Assembly: GCA_948567375.1 (NCBI GenBank)
Contig: OX419757.1
Coordinates: forward strand, 24,924,001 to 24,988,000
DNA: 64,000 bases
From: Lunularia cruciata
Lineage: Eukaryota > Streptophyta > Marchantiopsida > Lunulariales > Lunulariaceae
Direction: 5' to 3'
Part shown: positions 22,401-35,200 of the stretch, one piece after another
Layout: the number at the start of each line of letters is the position of its first letter
Position numbering within the stretch: position 1 is the first letter of the stretch
Position numbers and translations under genes: made by a program
The notes under the pieces: model-generated
Told to the model about the DNA's origin: nothing
Databases searched by the model: none
What the model saw: the letters and a program-made list of their open reading frames with translations, nothing else

Positions 22401-23867
22401 TGGCAGGTTACTAACAGGATTATCTGGAATTTTTCTCAGGTTACATTGCCATGTACGCAACTCTCGCCAGTCGCGATGTGGTAAGTATTACTATGTGATA
22501 TGGACTCAAGTGCATTTTGACAGTTGGGTATATTACTGGCAGGCTAGGTGACAATATTGATGTAACATTGTTCTGTGAGACAATGTAGTTTACCTCGAGA
22601 GTTCAGAAATATCACTAACCACTTTGGCCTGGCCCTTATTCTATTAGGACTGCTGCTTGATTCCGGAAGTGCCGTTCTATCTAGAAGGGCCAGGAGGACT
22701 TTACGAGTTTGTGCGCAAGCGGCTGAGAGAGAATGGCCACATGGTCCTTGTGGTCGCTGAAGGTGCTGGACAGGAACTTATTGCAGAGAGTACTTTAGTG
22801 ACCAAGAGTGATGCATCTGGAAATCGCCTCCTCCTCGACGTCGGGCTCTGGTTATGTCAGAGTTTGAAGGTATGACAAGTTACCCAATACTAGTGTCGGA
22901 CTTATGCGCAATCACGTGTCTTGTCCAAGTTCGGAACTTCTTCAAACATCTTGCTTACTTCTCATCACTTGCTCCCATTTTACAGGAATATTTTGCTTCA
23001 GCAAATGAACCTCTGACATTGAAATACATTGGTACTTCCACATGCCTTTTGCCATATTTGACATCTAAAATACGTTGCAAACAAACAAGAGGGCGAGGGC
23101 ATTTTATCTGCAGTAATATCTGGTCGATTCCATAAGTCTCTAATTTTTTCGTTCCAGTTTGTCTGTGGAAGATTTGTGCGGAAAAGCAACTTCTAGTATG
23201 CATGCCGAGATGTTGAAGCCTTCGCATGATGTGTGCAAGATTTAAGTGGAGATGGTTAAAGCTGATGCTTGTGCATGTCTATGATCTACCAGATCCTACA
23301 TACATGATTCGAGCCATTCCTAGCAATGCCTCCGACAATGTGTACTGCACTCTCTTGGCACACAGTGCGATCCATGGAGCTATGGCAGGATACACTGGGT
23401 TCACCGTGGGTCCTGTCAACGGTAGACACGCATACATCCCTATTCTGGTAAGATTTTACACACTGCCCACGATCTTCGTCACCCGATGATATGCAAGCTA
23501 TAACTGCAGCTCTCTCAGAGAGCTTTAACCTAGGGGTTTCCAAATATTAATTGCCTGACCTTTCAACTCTGTTCATTCCTCCGTTGTGTTGCAGAGAGCA
23601 ACAGAAACTCAAAATCGTGTCAATGTCAATGATCGGATGTGGGCACGTCTTCTTTCATCCACAAATCAGCCAGACTTCTTGAGCTATGAGCGTGTGCTCG
23701 AGAGTAAGAAGGCTGCAAATGCTGCGGCAAGTGTTCACAAGTTTGCAAAGGTAACAAGCAACGGGATGCTACCTCAGGAGGAGAAGAGAACAAATGGTGG
23801 CGCCCGGGACGGAATCTCTGTACAAAGTGGCGATGAAAAGACCAAGAACTCGAAGGAATCTAAGTAA
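19466..23867 (+). CDS. PFK: ATP-dependent 6-phosphofructokinase, plastidial type
   Basis: Fourteen exons: 19466-19852, 20167-20213, 20395-20434, 20626-20691, 20874-21011, 21202-21360, 21574-21627, 21862-21930, 22175-22304, 22440-22480, 22648-22869, 22986-23031, 23293-23447, 23595-23867. All junctions are GT-AG and keep frame, giving 608 residues. It phosphorylates fructose 6-phosphate to fructose 1,6-bisphosphate. The first ~100 residues are Ser/Arg-rich and look like a chloroplast transit peptide. The catalytic part includes CGGLCPGLN (about 195), GGDGTQRGA (284, the ATP-type Gly where PPi enzymes have Asp), PKTIDND (312-318, catalytic Asp), MGRYSGYIA and [19 protein letters not shown]. It is longer than typical plant PFKs because of the transit peptide and a Lys/Ser-rich tail of about 45 residues after exon 14's conserved part. 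Expected place: plastid stroma. Regulation is not readable here. Confidence 0.95.
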
Positions 23868-26800
23868 GTACACCAGGAAATGCGTAGGCAAAACCTCTAG
23901 TAGTGATAGCTGTAGTACGGGGAGTCAGTGGAGGTCGTGGAACCAGCGGGCCAAAAGAATGATGCGTCCTTTATAATCCATGCGGCTAGTCAAATTGTGG
24001 GCCTGTCCATTGGACTCTTTATTTAACATCTACTAGCCATATCATCCCAGCAGAGATCCTCTTTGAGGAAATCCATGGGACAGCACCCAACAGAAATTCC
24101 CCACAAGCATGCTTCAAGTTGTAAGCCTTTTTGAACGGGAAAAGGGGGATGCTAGCATTATTAGCTCGCATCATTTGCCAGCCACTGATGTCAGCAGATT
24201 CTGGTGGGCAGGTCTGATGCTCTGATATGCCCGAATTTCTGTCAAGCATTTCTGCTTGAAGCTTCTTTCTTTCACTCTCTGGACCAGGATACCCGAACCT
24301 AGATGAAGTAAATTTCCAGCCCCACTTAGTATTCACTGGACGTGGAGAGAGCTGGAATCCGTCGGAGCTACACAGTCTACGTTGATAGGGGACCACGATA
24401 AAGAGAGAAGAAGTGAGAGTCAGGTGTCTTATTTTTGTTCTGTGAGCAGATTTCTCGTATATCCACAGATCACCTTTAGGGAGTAGGTTAATGAATCGGG
24501 GTAAGATACTTTCTTTCCGGCCATATCCATTGTAATTTATGATGTTGACTTTCGTTTGTGGAACATTAAGCGTATTGGCAAAGGCAGTGGTTGACTGCAT
24601 TGGCTGAATAAAAGTGAATGTGCGTATGCTGTCCCTCTAAATGTGACCACAGCCCATTCATATTACCCGGAGCAAATGAGTATTCCACGTGCCAAACCTT
24701 CAGTGAGCAAACGAGCGATTGAAGGGTTATAGTTTACAGCAACTACAAAAGCTGTGTTTTTATCTAGTTGTACTAGACTGTCACACATTGCCTCTCGTCT
24801 CAACTCGATCTGGACCACTTCTCAGACCTGAAAGGTAGTTCTTGGTACCACCTAGTTCACCAGTACTCAAGTTAGTCGTATCAAATTCTCGCACGAGACT
24901 CTAAACTCTGTCCAGTCTTCATTTTATCTCATCTATAGCCTACTCAAACATCGATTGAAGTCCCGATGCACTTAGCGAATCTTGAATTCAATTCCGGGAA
25001 TCCTTGATAGCATCAATCTTCACACCGAAGGAAGTTGGAGGAACTCAGAAGCATCTCGCAGGGTGCAGATGAACTAGCCTGCACTTCCGGGAAGCATCTC
25101 GTGCCTCATATCTATGTGGAAGTCTTACACCTACTTCAGTTCTACATGGATCCCAGACTTCGGGTGAAAGTGAACTGTATTACTGGTACTGCAGAAAGCA
25201 TCAAATTACCTACAATTGTCCAGTCCACGTGCCGGGAATTACGCACCAATGTAAGTGCTGTCACCAGATAATACCTCATGGTCACTCTCTGCACGCGTTC
25301 AATGTGAAGTTTTCGCGATTTGTGGGCAGGGAAGAGATATGCTCCCGGTATGTCCTGGAGTCCAGGCGGCAGGGAAGTGTTCCTCTTCAACCTTTCAGTG
25401 GGGTCATCAAATATTCGCACAGGAGGGTCATCAAATATTCGCCCCTGTGCGAATATTTGATGGAGTACGATGATGCCATCATCAAGGAGTAGCAGCCCGT
25501 TGCTGTTATCCGTCAGTCCGGCTATAGCATATGTCTGCTGTCCTGGCAAGTTTCTGTCCAACTGGACCCCGTGACGGGTGCCTACTTGTGACGGGTGGAG
25601 CTCAAAAGGTGGGGAGGGGAATCCCTGGCTTGGACCCAGGAGGCATCGTATTGCGTCCTCGATAAATTGAAATATGAAATGTATAGGGAATTACGTTAAT
25701 CTAATCTGTGGTGCAAGATAACTGATCTGTACCTGCACTATTATGTAAGTATCTTCTTGTTAATTTAACCAGTGGAGAAAATCTGGTTATGTGCGGCCGT
25801 CATAAGAAGTGAAATAATAGAAGAAGATGCGTGCAAGGAGGTCGTAACGTAACTGAGTTGAAACAATCTGCGAATTCCAAGGTTAGTAAATTTGTAGAAT
25901 GAATATACCATTTCTTCTTGTGGCAATCTTACTATAAATTGTTAACCTTCTTTAAGTTCAAAATTTTCAATTTCCTTGTAAAGTCAAGTTTTCCTGTCGA
26001 GGAAGGCCACCCAATTTGACTCTATGTTGTAAGATTACAATATGGAAACAAATATCATTTGTTGGTTCTGTAAATATACATGCATACCAAAAAGTAGAGG
26101 AGTGCTTAGTTTAATTATAAATTTTTATAGGGGTGACTAATCAATCTGGATATTATAAGAGATATTATTATATGCACTATAGGGAGATCATTATTAGGAT
26201 TTTTTCGATGGCGATGTATAAAGTATGTTTTTTTTTCGAATATCAACTCGGTAATCACCAAAATTTCTCTTAGCCCATTCGACAATGTTAAATGGCTTAG
26301 TGCGAAGTTTTATTTAAAGTCTATCACCCACCCAATTTCTAATAAAAAAGACCTAGCTTTGTGAAATAGATATTCCAGTATTAAAAAGAAGTGAATATCT
26401 ACTGAAACCCGTGGTGCCGTTGAGTAGCTTGTACAGTCGCCCCCACCAAGACTGTTACTTACCGGTCACCGGACAGGTACGGTGAGTTCTCGTCGACAAA
26501 GATTGCCCTTGAGCGGTCCTTTACAAACAAGGCTCGACTCGCGGCAGCCACTTGAAACCCGATAGACTAGTCGAGCACGACGTACCATGCAGTCGCAAAA
26601 TATTGCCGAGACCAACAAACCGTGAGGGGAAAGTGAGTCTGACTTGGACGTGGGCATCCATTCACACGGAGTCGGAAATCAGTAGAAATCACGTGGAGAA
26701 AACGAGAGGTACACAGACAACGAGTGAAAAGGGTACTCTCCTCGCGCTAAGAGAAAACTGTTCCATTAAGCGAGCCATCGACACACAAGAGTGCGGACGG

Positions 26801-26885
26801 ACCCAGTTCGAGTCTGAACATTACGGTTGTGTCGAATCACAATTTTGTGAAGAATTTGGCAAGAAAGAAGTGGGAGAAGGCAGGG
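23868..26885. other. intergenic between PFK and DHQS
   Basis: Contains the PFK 3' UTR and the DHQS promoter. A 193-codon open frame on the minus strand (24019-24600) has no domain and overlaps the likely PFK 3' UTR. A perfect 19-bp inverted repeat lies at 25405-25462. From about 25.9 to 26.4 kb the DNA is AT-rich without recognisable content. Confidence 0.5.
25405..25462. repeat. perfect hairpin, 19-bp arms, 20-nt loop with a third partial copy
   Basis: Arm one (25405-25423) is CATCAAATATTCGCACAGG and arm two (25444-25462) is its exact reverse complement. The loop repeats CATCAAATATTCGC in direct orientation, so one motif occurs three times in 58 bp, twice forward and once inverted. Confidence 0.8.
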
Positions 26886-29800
26886 ATGGAGGCGGTCGCT
26901 GCTTCTGTTAGCTGTCGGTCTTTTCCGCCAATTTTTTCGCCCGGAAATGTGGATGGCGGGCTGCATTCTTGCGGGAGCAAAGCTTTTTATGCACCCAAGG
27001 CGTTTGGGGCACTGAAGTCGCAATCTTCGGGGTTCCTGAGGGGTAAGGACATTATTGTGGGTGGTAGCCTGGTAGGAAAGAGAGGGATGCAGATTCGAGC
27101 GAATGCAGCACAGGTTCTGGACGATGTTGTTGCTCCTTCCAAGGACGAGACCACTGTTGTGGATGTGGATTTGGGAGACCGTAGTTATCCTATCTACATC
27201 GGTAAAGGGCTTTTAAATCAACCTGAATTACTTCAAAGGTATACTACGGTTTCAATTGAGCTAATATAGTGCATTTTAGAATCATATGTTATGTCATTCT
27301 ATCATCGATCTCATGAACCTTCAAACACTTCGCTGCTTTTGCTGAAGCACTGTCGCACTTGGTGTTTACAATACTTGTATCCTTCCTTTCTGAGATTCTG
27401 TCCTGCTCTTGACAGGCATATCCATGGAAAGAAAGTGCTCATTGTGACCAATACGACAGTAGCTCCACTCTACTTAAAAGCAGTTGTTGCTGCACTGAAG
27501 CACGGAGGGATGAATGTGGAAGTTGAAAGCGTAATTCTGCCTGATGGGGAGCAGCACAAGAACATGGTGAGTATTCTGGAAAGGATGTCGGGACAATTTC
27601 GTGCCTTGTGGTATCAGCTCGAAGGTGGAATGTGTGAAATATTGCATGTGGCTAAACATGTGAGTCATCTGAAAATATGGGAAAACCAAAGAGTAAACGT
27701 TACTTAACTGTTGTCTGCAATTTATTTTACCTTTACATTTGATCCATTTGAAAAGAAGGCTCCGTATGGAGTAGTTGAAAGCTGTTATGGAGCCAAGTAA
27801 CATTTGAAAATCCAGTGCTAATTATAATCAACGGACCAAAAGTGACATATAGAGAACGATCAGCGAATAACTATCTCTAGTCAGACTTTATCAATGAATT
27901 ACATTGCAGCTCTGCAAGCAATAGTGCTTCACATTCCAGTAGATGTATCGCATTCTCACTGTGCCCGCCCTTCCACCAGGATTTCTTTATGTACCTCTCA
28001 GATTTGTTTCAATTGAAAGACTTTCGAGGACGAATATAACATATCCAGTGAACTGAAGTTGCTCTGTGGAGAGGTCCTGATCGGGGCATGCCCAGTACTA
28101 TGTTCTAGGAAATCGATGTTGATGCAAGTTTTCAGCTATCAACTAGCTGACACGTTACACATTAATGCCCGTGAATTTGTTGGCAGGAAGTTCTAATGAA
28201 GGTTTATGACAAGGCAATAGTGACTAGGATGGACAGACGATGTACATTCATTGCTCTGGGTGGTGGAGTCATCGGGGACATGTGCGGATATGCTGCCGCT
28301 TCATACTTGCGTGGTGTTAACTTTATTCAGATCCCTACAACTCTGATGGCTCAGGTCTAATAGTTTTTACTCTTCTCGTCATACCCCAAGTCAGCACTCC
28401 CATATGATGGGATGGTGGTTGAGTGTTTTATGTCATGTTCTCTAGTTTTAGTCAACTTCGATTGGTGAGTTTTAGATGTTTGGTCATCGCATGTAACAAC
28501 ACTGCATTGAGTTGCTACAGGCAATCTTGGCTTGTAGACTACTGGTGAGCTGCAAGAAATGCGAATGTGCTGTAGCTATGTTTTCAAGTGGAGATAGTTG
28601 CGTTGGACTTATTGCTTTTGGTGTATGCAGGTGGACTCATCCGTTGGGGGGAAGACAGGAGTAAATCATCCCTTAGGAAAGAACATGATCGGAGCTTTTT
28701 ATCAGCCACAATGTGTCTTGGTGGACACTGACACGTTGAACACGTTACCTGATCGAGAACTTGCATCAGGAGCTGCTGAAGTTATCAAGTATGGTCTGAT
28801 CAGGGATGCTGAGTTCTTTAAGTGGCAGGAGGAGAATATGGAAAGAATCCTGGCCAGGTATCGTTCCACTTGCCTTTCCTTACTTGCATGTTTACATGGA
28901 ATTCTAGCGAGTTAGACATGGGCTTCTTCTGCTCAGTGTTTTCTGGAAACTACCAAATTGACCATGTCTGATTATCACTAAAGAAAGTGTAACAGAGAGG
29001 TCTTTACATCCCACATCTACTGAACGGGTCACATACAGTGCCCAGAATCTTTCTGCTTAGTTGTCTGGTCTTCTTCTGTGAGGTAAATATCTCTCATAGT
29101 GATTACCTCGAATTTAGGTTTCCCTGATATTGCTTTGGATTTGTGTTTAATTGGAAAATTGGATACGCACTACTCAATTGAAACAAGTAATATGCAAGAT
29201 AAAGTGTCCGTGGAAGTTATGTGGTAGTTAATTGTATTATTTCTGCTGGCAGGGAAACGAGTGCTCTTATCTATGCCGTGAAGAGGTCATGTGAAAACAA
29301 AGCAGATGTTGTAGCCGCTGATGAGAGGGAAGGAGGCTTAAGAGCAACACTAAATTTGGGCCACACCTTCGGACACGTAATTTTCTCACACTTTTTGTTG
29401 ATCAAGACGTGACTGTGTCAAGTAGGACCGCACGTCAGAATGCTCGAAGCAGCGGATTGCCATACTTTTGTTATCTTTTTGGCTTCTCGAAGAACTAATC
29501 ATGCAATTCATCTGGGAATTAGGCACCGTAAGGCAACATTTTAGTCATCATCAGTTTTTGCTCTTTAGTGCTAATTGTCCTAGTTGATGTATGCAGGCAA
29601 TAGAGACTGGAACAGGATATGGAACTTGGCTCCATGGAGAAGCTGTAGCTGCAGGCACGGTATGTCGTTACTGACTACGAGTTGCATTTACGTCTGCTTC
29701 TTGATGGACTGTACCATGTGCTTTATAGAGTATGCATGGAAGCGCAATGTTCAGAACTTCTGGGATCTAGCATATTACTAACGATTTTGTACTTTTATCA

Positions 29801-30458
29801 GCCGAGTAATGTAGCATTGATAACTAATAAGCTGGTCTTTTAAAGCCGTGAACGTGGTCGAATATCAGGTGGACGACCTGACAGCTACCTCATTGTTATA
29901 ATTTACTTGTACTTACACCTTTAATCGGACAGATTATGTCTGCGCATATGTCCCTCAAGATGGGATGGATCGACGAGGATTTGTTCAACCGAGTTATGAA
30001 CATCACCAAGAGGGCAAGGTTACCAGTCTCGCCACCCGGTTCAATGGACGTGCAGTTGTTCAAAGATATTATGGCGGTAAGTTCTTCACCTCCTTTGTTG
30101 CCTCTAGTATGCTGCATATCATGTTTTGATACTGAGTTCGAATAAAAGTGGAGGAGATAATACGGTTGATAGTCCAGGACTCAATTCTACCAAGAGCTAG
30201 TTTTGGGGCACATTTGATATCAAAGTTACCTATTCCTTTTAGGAAGCGATTGGACCCCTCTGCGGGATAATTCTAGCTGTTGATGGTAATCAGTTGTCTA
30301 AGGCAGTGGGAATCGCGAGTTTGCAGGTGGATAAGAAAGTAGCAGATGGTCTTCTGCGTTTGATTCTTCTGAAGGGTCCTCTTGGCAGCTGTGTCTTCAC
30401 TGGAGACTACGAGGAATCAGCTATGGACGAGACTCTCCGCGCATTCTGCAGAGCGTGA
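26886..30458 (+). CDS. DHQS: 3-dehydroquinate synthase, chloroplast precursor
   Basis: Eight exons: 26886-27238, 27416-27566, 28187-28354, 28631-28857, 29253-29376, 29597-29659, 29933-30076, 30327-30458. All junctions are GT-AG and in frame, giving 453 residues. The start is the ATG at 26886 (MEAVAASV); the open frame continues upstream without ATG. The enzyme turns DAHP into 3-dehydroquinate, the second step of the shikimate pathway, with NAD and a divalent metal. An N-terminal Ser/Gly/Arg-rich stretch of about 75 residues fits a plastid transit peptide. Motifs: [62 protein letters not shown] (metal-binding His), [10 protein letters not shown], and the C-terminal [17 protein letters not shown]. 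An alternative in-frame acceptor at 30242 would add 28 residues between exons 7 and 8, but family members lack them. Confidence 0.95.
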
Positions 30459-32090
30459 TCAGTCCTAATTGAAAATTTCTCACGTTTGTGTGAGCATTAT
30501 TGAACTATAACTCTAGACTATACTTGGTGCTGAATTCAGCTGAACTTGTATGTGTATACTTGTTCCATATTGCTCTGGAAACCACTTCCGTACGGAAACC
30601 TGTGGCATAGACTGGGATTAGCCTTTGCATCAGGTCTTCATTTATTTTTGACCAGTAAGACTGTCATCTCTTAGGTAGTATAGGTTGTTGTGAGACTTGT
30701 CAACTCAGATCTCAAGCGATTATTATACGAGATTAATCAATTAGTCAATAGTTTGTGACCAAGAAGTATATAATCTTCTTTTGAGTTTTAGAAGTTATTC
30801 TCTTAGTCTGATTGGGTCCCACTTAAGTGTCGTAAATGAGGGGATCCAGTTCTCTCTATATATCGCCAAGTGACACGCTACTGCTTTTTTGTGATCTATA
30901 CTGCGGCTATTGGTCACAGAACAGCGCAGAAACGCCACCTTCTCTTCAGAGGTCCATCGAGATTCAATATCCCCAGAAAAATTGCAAAGCAGTATCGGTC
31001 TCTCAGCCTCTCTACTGAGACCTAATTTTCTCTCCATCTCGTACCGGACTTGATGTCTAAATCCGAGATGGTTCAAACCTCATGCCATTTACGTGAGCAC
31101 GAGTTTTGAGGATCAAGAAAACTTTTATCTCATCCACTTCAATCAAATACATCAGTTTGAGAAAGCGGCTTTGCAAACCGGAGGTAAAATTGTAGACATT
31201 GGAGACTACGCAATCTTCCCCGTCCTCACCAGCCTAACAAGTAAACGAAACACAGTGAGGAGAACGAGGCGAGGAGGAAACAGATAGCAAGCAATAAATA
31301 AAGACCTGAGACGTAGTACGCGGTAATGAAAACTACTTACTGGACAATAACACGGTGGTAAGTATCCCAGTTCTGGCGATGTACTAATCATCACTGTACC
31401 AAGGAATTACACGCATGCCTCAGAGCATTCCACAAGGCACACCTCGCATATCCTAGCCGCTGCAGTTGAACTTCCTTTTGTCAAAATCAAAACCAGTAAT
31501 CCGGGATTCTCTGTAATGCTTCAGTGAGATCTGTAAAAGGCCCACGGATTTCAACAACGACAGCCTTTGGGACCCACGATAAAAAGCAGTTCTCGTCAAC
31601 CCCGTGTGATCAAAAGAACACGTGTCCTCCTGACTCATTGAAGTGGATCTTGTTTGTAACATGGGTCAAGCACAGCAGTCGTCAGTTAAAGACGCACCAA
31701 TAGTGCACAACTGCATTAGAGTTAGACGGATCAGAGACGGAACTCAGGTTCTGTCTGCTCATCAACGGATGGTAGATGGATGAAAATATAAGTTCCTTTT
31801 ACATACGGACAAGCCCCTCCCCTCGCAAACAAACGCGCAAGAAGCAGAAGGCGAGAAAGAGGAGCAGGAGAAGGAGAAAGCGAGAGACAGAAGAGCACAT
31901 GAGACCAGCGATGAAGAGCAAAGGAGGAAGTGATTTTTCCATCGCCAATTAGAGTGATTTGAAGCAATCTCTGCTGGTTTATGCCCACAAGAAGAAAGCA
32001 TCTTTTACTGCTTCATTTAGGCGGGAAAAAAGAAAGGAGGGGAACGATCCCGGACAGGAAGGTTTAGAAATTGATTCTTCGGTAAAAGGA
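30459..32090. other. intergenic between DHQS and the CX3C gene
   Basis: No conserved product seen. The stretch from about 31.75 to 32.09 kb is purine-rich on the + strand (GAGAAAG runs) and probably holds the 5' leader of the downstream gene. Confidence 0.5.
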
Positions 32091-32450
32091 ATGGTGGAAT
32101 GGTGGTGGGGAGTTGTAGGAGCTGTGGTGCCAGCCCTGGTGGTGCGGCAGGTGGCGAGGACGAGAGGGAGGTCGGAGGAGGAGCAATTGCGAGGGCGTGA
32201 CAGCAAAAGCTCCACAGATTCATTTGTTTGCGAGAGAGTGTGTACTTCCAAGCGAATGCTGAATCGTGTGGGAGCTTTCTCGAAAGACCCGACCCCGGAT
32301 ACTTGTGTTACAGTTTGTGGAGTTTCGGAAGTGGATGCCTGTGCCGATGCGTGCGGGAGGTCTGTCTGTGCCAACGCTCACCATGTTCCCAACTGGAACG
32401 ACATCTGCATGCGGCGCTGCCAAAGCCAGTGCTTGAAGGCACGCTCCTGA
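32091..32450 (+). CDS. small plant-conserved CX3C-rich protein of unknown function
   Basis: 119 residues from the ATG at 32091 (MVEWWWGVVG). I prefer this start over the open frame from 31959 because plant homologues I recall start with a short hydrophobic, Trp-rich segment. Residues 4-18 are hydrophobic and could be a membrane or sorting anchor; a charged Arg/Glu-rich linker follows. The C-terminal half is nearly invariant in plants as I recall it (FVCERVCTSKRML, GAFSKDPTPDTCVTVCG, VPNWNDICMRRCQS). Ten Cys are arranged as CX3C pairs: 47/51, 72/76, 84/88 and 106/110/114, with a further Cys at 93. Repeated CX3C resembles disulfide proteins of the mitochondrial intermembrane space (small TIMs), but spacing differs and I do not claim membership. 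Function unknown. Confidence 0.8.
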   Translation: MVEWWWGVVGAVVPALVVRQVARTRGRSEEEQLRGRDSKSSTDSFVCERVCTSKRMLNRVGAFSKDPTPDTCVTVCGVSEVDACADACGRSVCANAHHVPNWNDICMRRCQSQCLKARS

Positions 32451-33277
32451 CTCACTCGCTTGTGCCCCGAGGTATAATGTTGTTTGTTTGTTTCTCGTTG
32501 CAGATTGTGTCGAATTGACACTGGAAGCAAGATTTGATGGCTATGGCTATTCTGTAAACTTCCCTGAGACAGATTATTTAGTCCAATCCACACCAATTCC
32601 TCACAGAAATGCCTGGTTCAAGGCATGTTCGGAGGTAATTTCTTGCGGGTTCATTTCTTAAAACTTTTCCTAGAATTTTCACATGAATTTGGTTGGGTGG
32701 AACTTGTTGATTTACCTTCACGCTGTGAGGAATTTCTTACTACTCTTCATATCAAGGGTATCCAGGAACCCTAGCTCGGTTGTGGCACCTGTCGAAATCT
32801 AAAGGCTCCCCTGAAATTGAAAAAGTGAAGGAAGCGTGTAAGCTTCTGGTTTTCTAGATCTTTTGTCTTGTTCAACTGTAGCTCCTCAGTTCTTCAGTTC
32901 GCATTAGTAAGCTTATCCGAGTGCACATGTCATGCTCACTTTTTATTTTTTCCTTTCCGTTGGTGTAATTTGATGATTTTAGTGTTTAAACTCTCCCAAG
33001 TTCTATCTGCCAGTGATTGCTGAATTTGTGTAGATTGCGATGCTTTCATGGTCGACTGAGGAACGCTGTGGCAAACTTGACACGACAGACAAAATCTCAT
33101 AGCATCTGATTGGTTCGAAGCACGTCTCATACATAGTCTTTTACTCGAAATCAAGAAAACCTAGCTAGGGATTGCATGCGAGCATGTGGACATGGCGAGG
33201 CGATTTTCATTTTACTGAGACAGGGGGTAGGCCTCAGAACAGCAGTAATACACATATATATTAACTGTTTAGCGTAT
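32451..33277. other. intergenic, 3' flank of the CX3C gene
   Basis: Probably 3' UTR at its start. No conserved frame, repeat or RNA gene recognised. Confidence 0.45.
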
Positions 33278-34000
33278 CCGGACTCCAGTGTCCATAGCGC
33301 TGGGAGTGATATACTTTATCCTGTCATCTTACGCTACGCCATAGTTACACTCTTACATTTCTACCCGTTTCTGCAGCCATATCCTTCGCGAAATGCCTGC
33401 CACATCCACACATTCCCGTACTCTTTCACTCCCCAGTCTGTTCCCTTCGCTCTCTGACTGCTTCCTGCCTCGCTCTCTACTGTTTCCTGTGTTCCTCCCC
33501 CACTCCATCCCACGTTCTTCATCTTCATCTGCGCACTGTATCCAGGTGGGCTCTTATAGCAAGTTTCCTATTCCTCTCGCTTCATCCACGCGCTGCATCC
33601 TGGCGGGCTCTTACAGCACATAGCACGTTTCCTATGCCTCTCGCTTTCGGTTGCATTGCTGCTCTCGACTTCATTATTTTTTACTGGTGAACTCTTACAT
33701 CAAGCTTTCTAACCCACGCTCACGTTGGCCTTGCTGCTCTCGATTTCAAGTTCATTATTGTCCATTGGCAGTACGGTATTCTCAATTTCTTGCACTTATG
33801 CCTTTGCTACAGGTTACTTTTTTGCACTTATACTTTTGCTGCAGGTTATTTTCGATGCATTTTACACTAAAGCTTTCATACTACACAAGCACTGTAATTC
33901 AAGTACATGTTGTTTATCGAATATGTGCACTTGTGCACTTCATGAGTTCTGGATAACCCGTTCCCAGAACGGCTTCTGCTCTCATTTACCAATATATATT
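33278..34000 (+). repeat. Penelope-like flank repeat, copy 1 (partial)
   Basis: Aligns by eye with the later two thirds of the copies near 34640 and 37850, with scattered substitutions and small indels. It includes an internal duplication of the CTTATGCCTTTGCT-GCAGGTTA segment near 33797-33850. Copies at the level of 80-90% identity suggest an old element. Confidence 0.6.
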
Positions 34001-34468
34001 AACTGCTCTCTACACATATATATTTCCCGGAGGCCTGTATACCATACTGTTGTTTGGGAGTCCTTCTTGAGTTCTGAATTCATATATATACTGTATACTT
34101 CACCTTCACCTTCATTCACTTCACCTCTGCTTTTCCCGCTTCAGTTGACTCATCCCCTTCCCGTGCAGCACTGAAGTTTCCTTGCTCCACTCTCGTATCA
34201 CTAAGCGAACCTCTGCTTGACTCTTTCTCATTATTGTGTCCTGGACTTTCTCTCTACTAATGACTGTTTGTGATTCAGGGATCCATCAGGTATGTCTCGA
34301 TTTCTTCCCTTATCTTACTCATGTGGATTCTTTTCTTTCTGGACTGATCCTCATTATACGGCTAAGACTCCATCGCTTAAGCGTGCCTGCACTTTTGCTT
34401 GCCCTTGCTTTCCACACTTCCACCTCTGTTCCTTTTGACATTCCCATTACTTTTGAGTGGCACTTTAG

Positions 34469-35200
34469 GGGAGCAACCGAGTTTGCCTTGGCACTCATGA
34501 GTTTTCGAGTAGAAACTCGGTATGAGGGGTACTGACAATTGCTCAGCTACTTCGGCACTGCGTGAGGCACTGATGAAGTCGCAGGTGTTTTCGAGAAGTT
34601 TTACTATGGCCGCCTTCTGCTTCCCCTTTGATGTTTAGCGTCTCAGGACTCAAGCGTCCATAGTGCTTGTTGTGATATACTTTACATCCTGTCCTTTTTC
34701 GCTTTGCTCTCGTTACCCTGTTACACTTAGACAGGTTTCTGCAGCCACACCATCCTATAGCTCTCGAATTGTTCCACTCCTCCATTCCCCAGCTAATTCC
34801 CTCCCTATTATTTGTCCTTCGCTCTTTGCCTGATTCATGGGACCTCTTGTGTATACAGTGTTCCTACCCGACACCAGCCCAAGTTTTTTATTTTTATCGT
34901 TCATGCACTGCTTACTGGCAGTCTTTTACATAGCGTTACCTATTTCTCACAGTTGTTTGCATAGAGTTCTCAATTTCATGGTGGTTTACTAGTCTGTTAG
35001 GCATATGTTATTCTCAACTTGTTTCAATTATGGCTTTGCTTCAAGTTACATTCGATGCATTCTACCTTATGGATTTCTCACTATTCTAGCATTGTCAATT
35101 TTGTACATTTTGCTTATCCATCATGTGCACCTCATGAGTTCTGGATAACCCGTTCCCAGAACGGCATCTGTTCTCGTATACCTATATATTAACTGCTCTC
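34469..35200 (+). repeat. Penelope-like flank repeat, copy 2
   Basis: Begins GAGCAACCGAGTTTGCCTTG and ends with the GTTCTGGATAACCCGTTCCC motif at 35138 and following TATATATTAACTGCTCTC. It lies just upstream of the RT region. Confidence 0.6.

Noticed and set aside
24019-24600. 193-codon open frame on the minus strand after PFK
   Set aside because: No domain, no conserved composition, and it overlaps the likely PFK 3' UTR; more likely chance or antisense.
25560-25680. tRNA-like GC-rich stretch
   Set aside because: No A/B box pair and no cloverleaf could be drawn.
31979-32374. 131-codon minus-strand frame over the CX3C gene
   Set aside because: Shadow of the + strand gene, which has the clear plant-like sequence.
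32472-32503. possible GT-AG intron behind the CX3C stop codon
   Set aside because: 32 nt is too short for a plant intron.
34568-34620. CTGATGA as hammerhead ribozyme core in the Penelope-like flank repeat
   Set aside because: Penelope-like elements may carry hammerheads, but I find no GAAA with pairing stem II here or in the copy near 37767.
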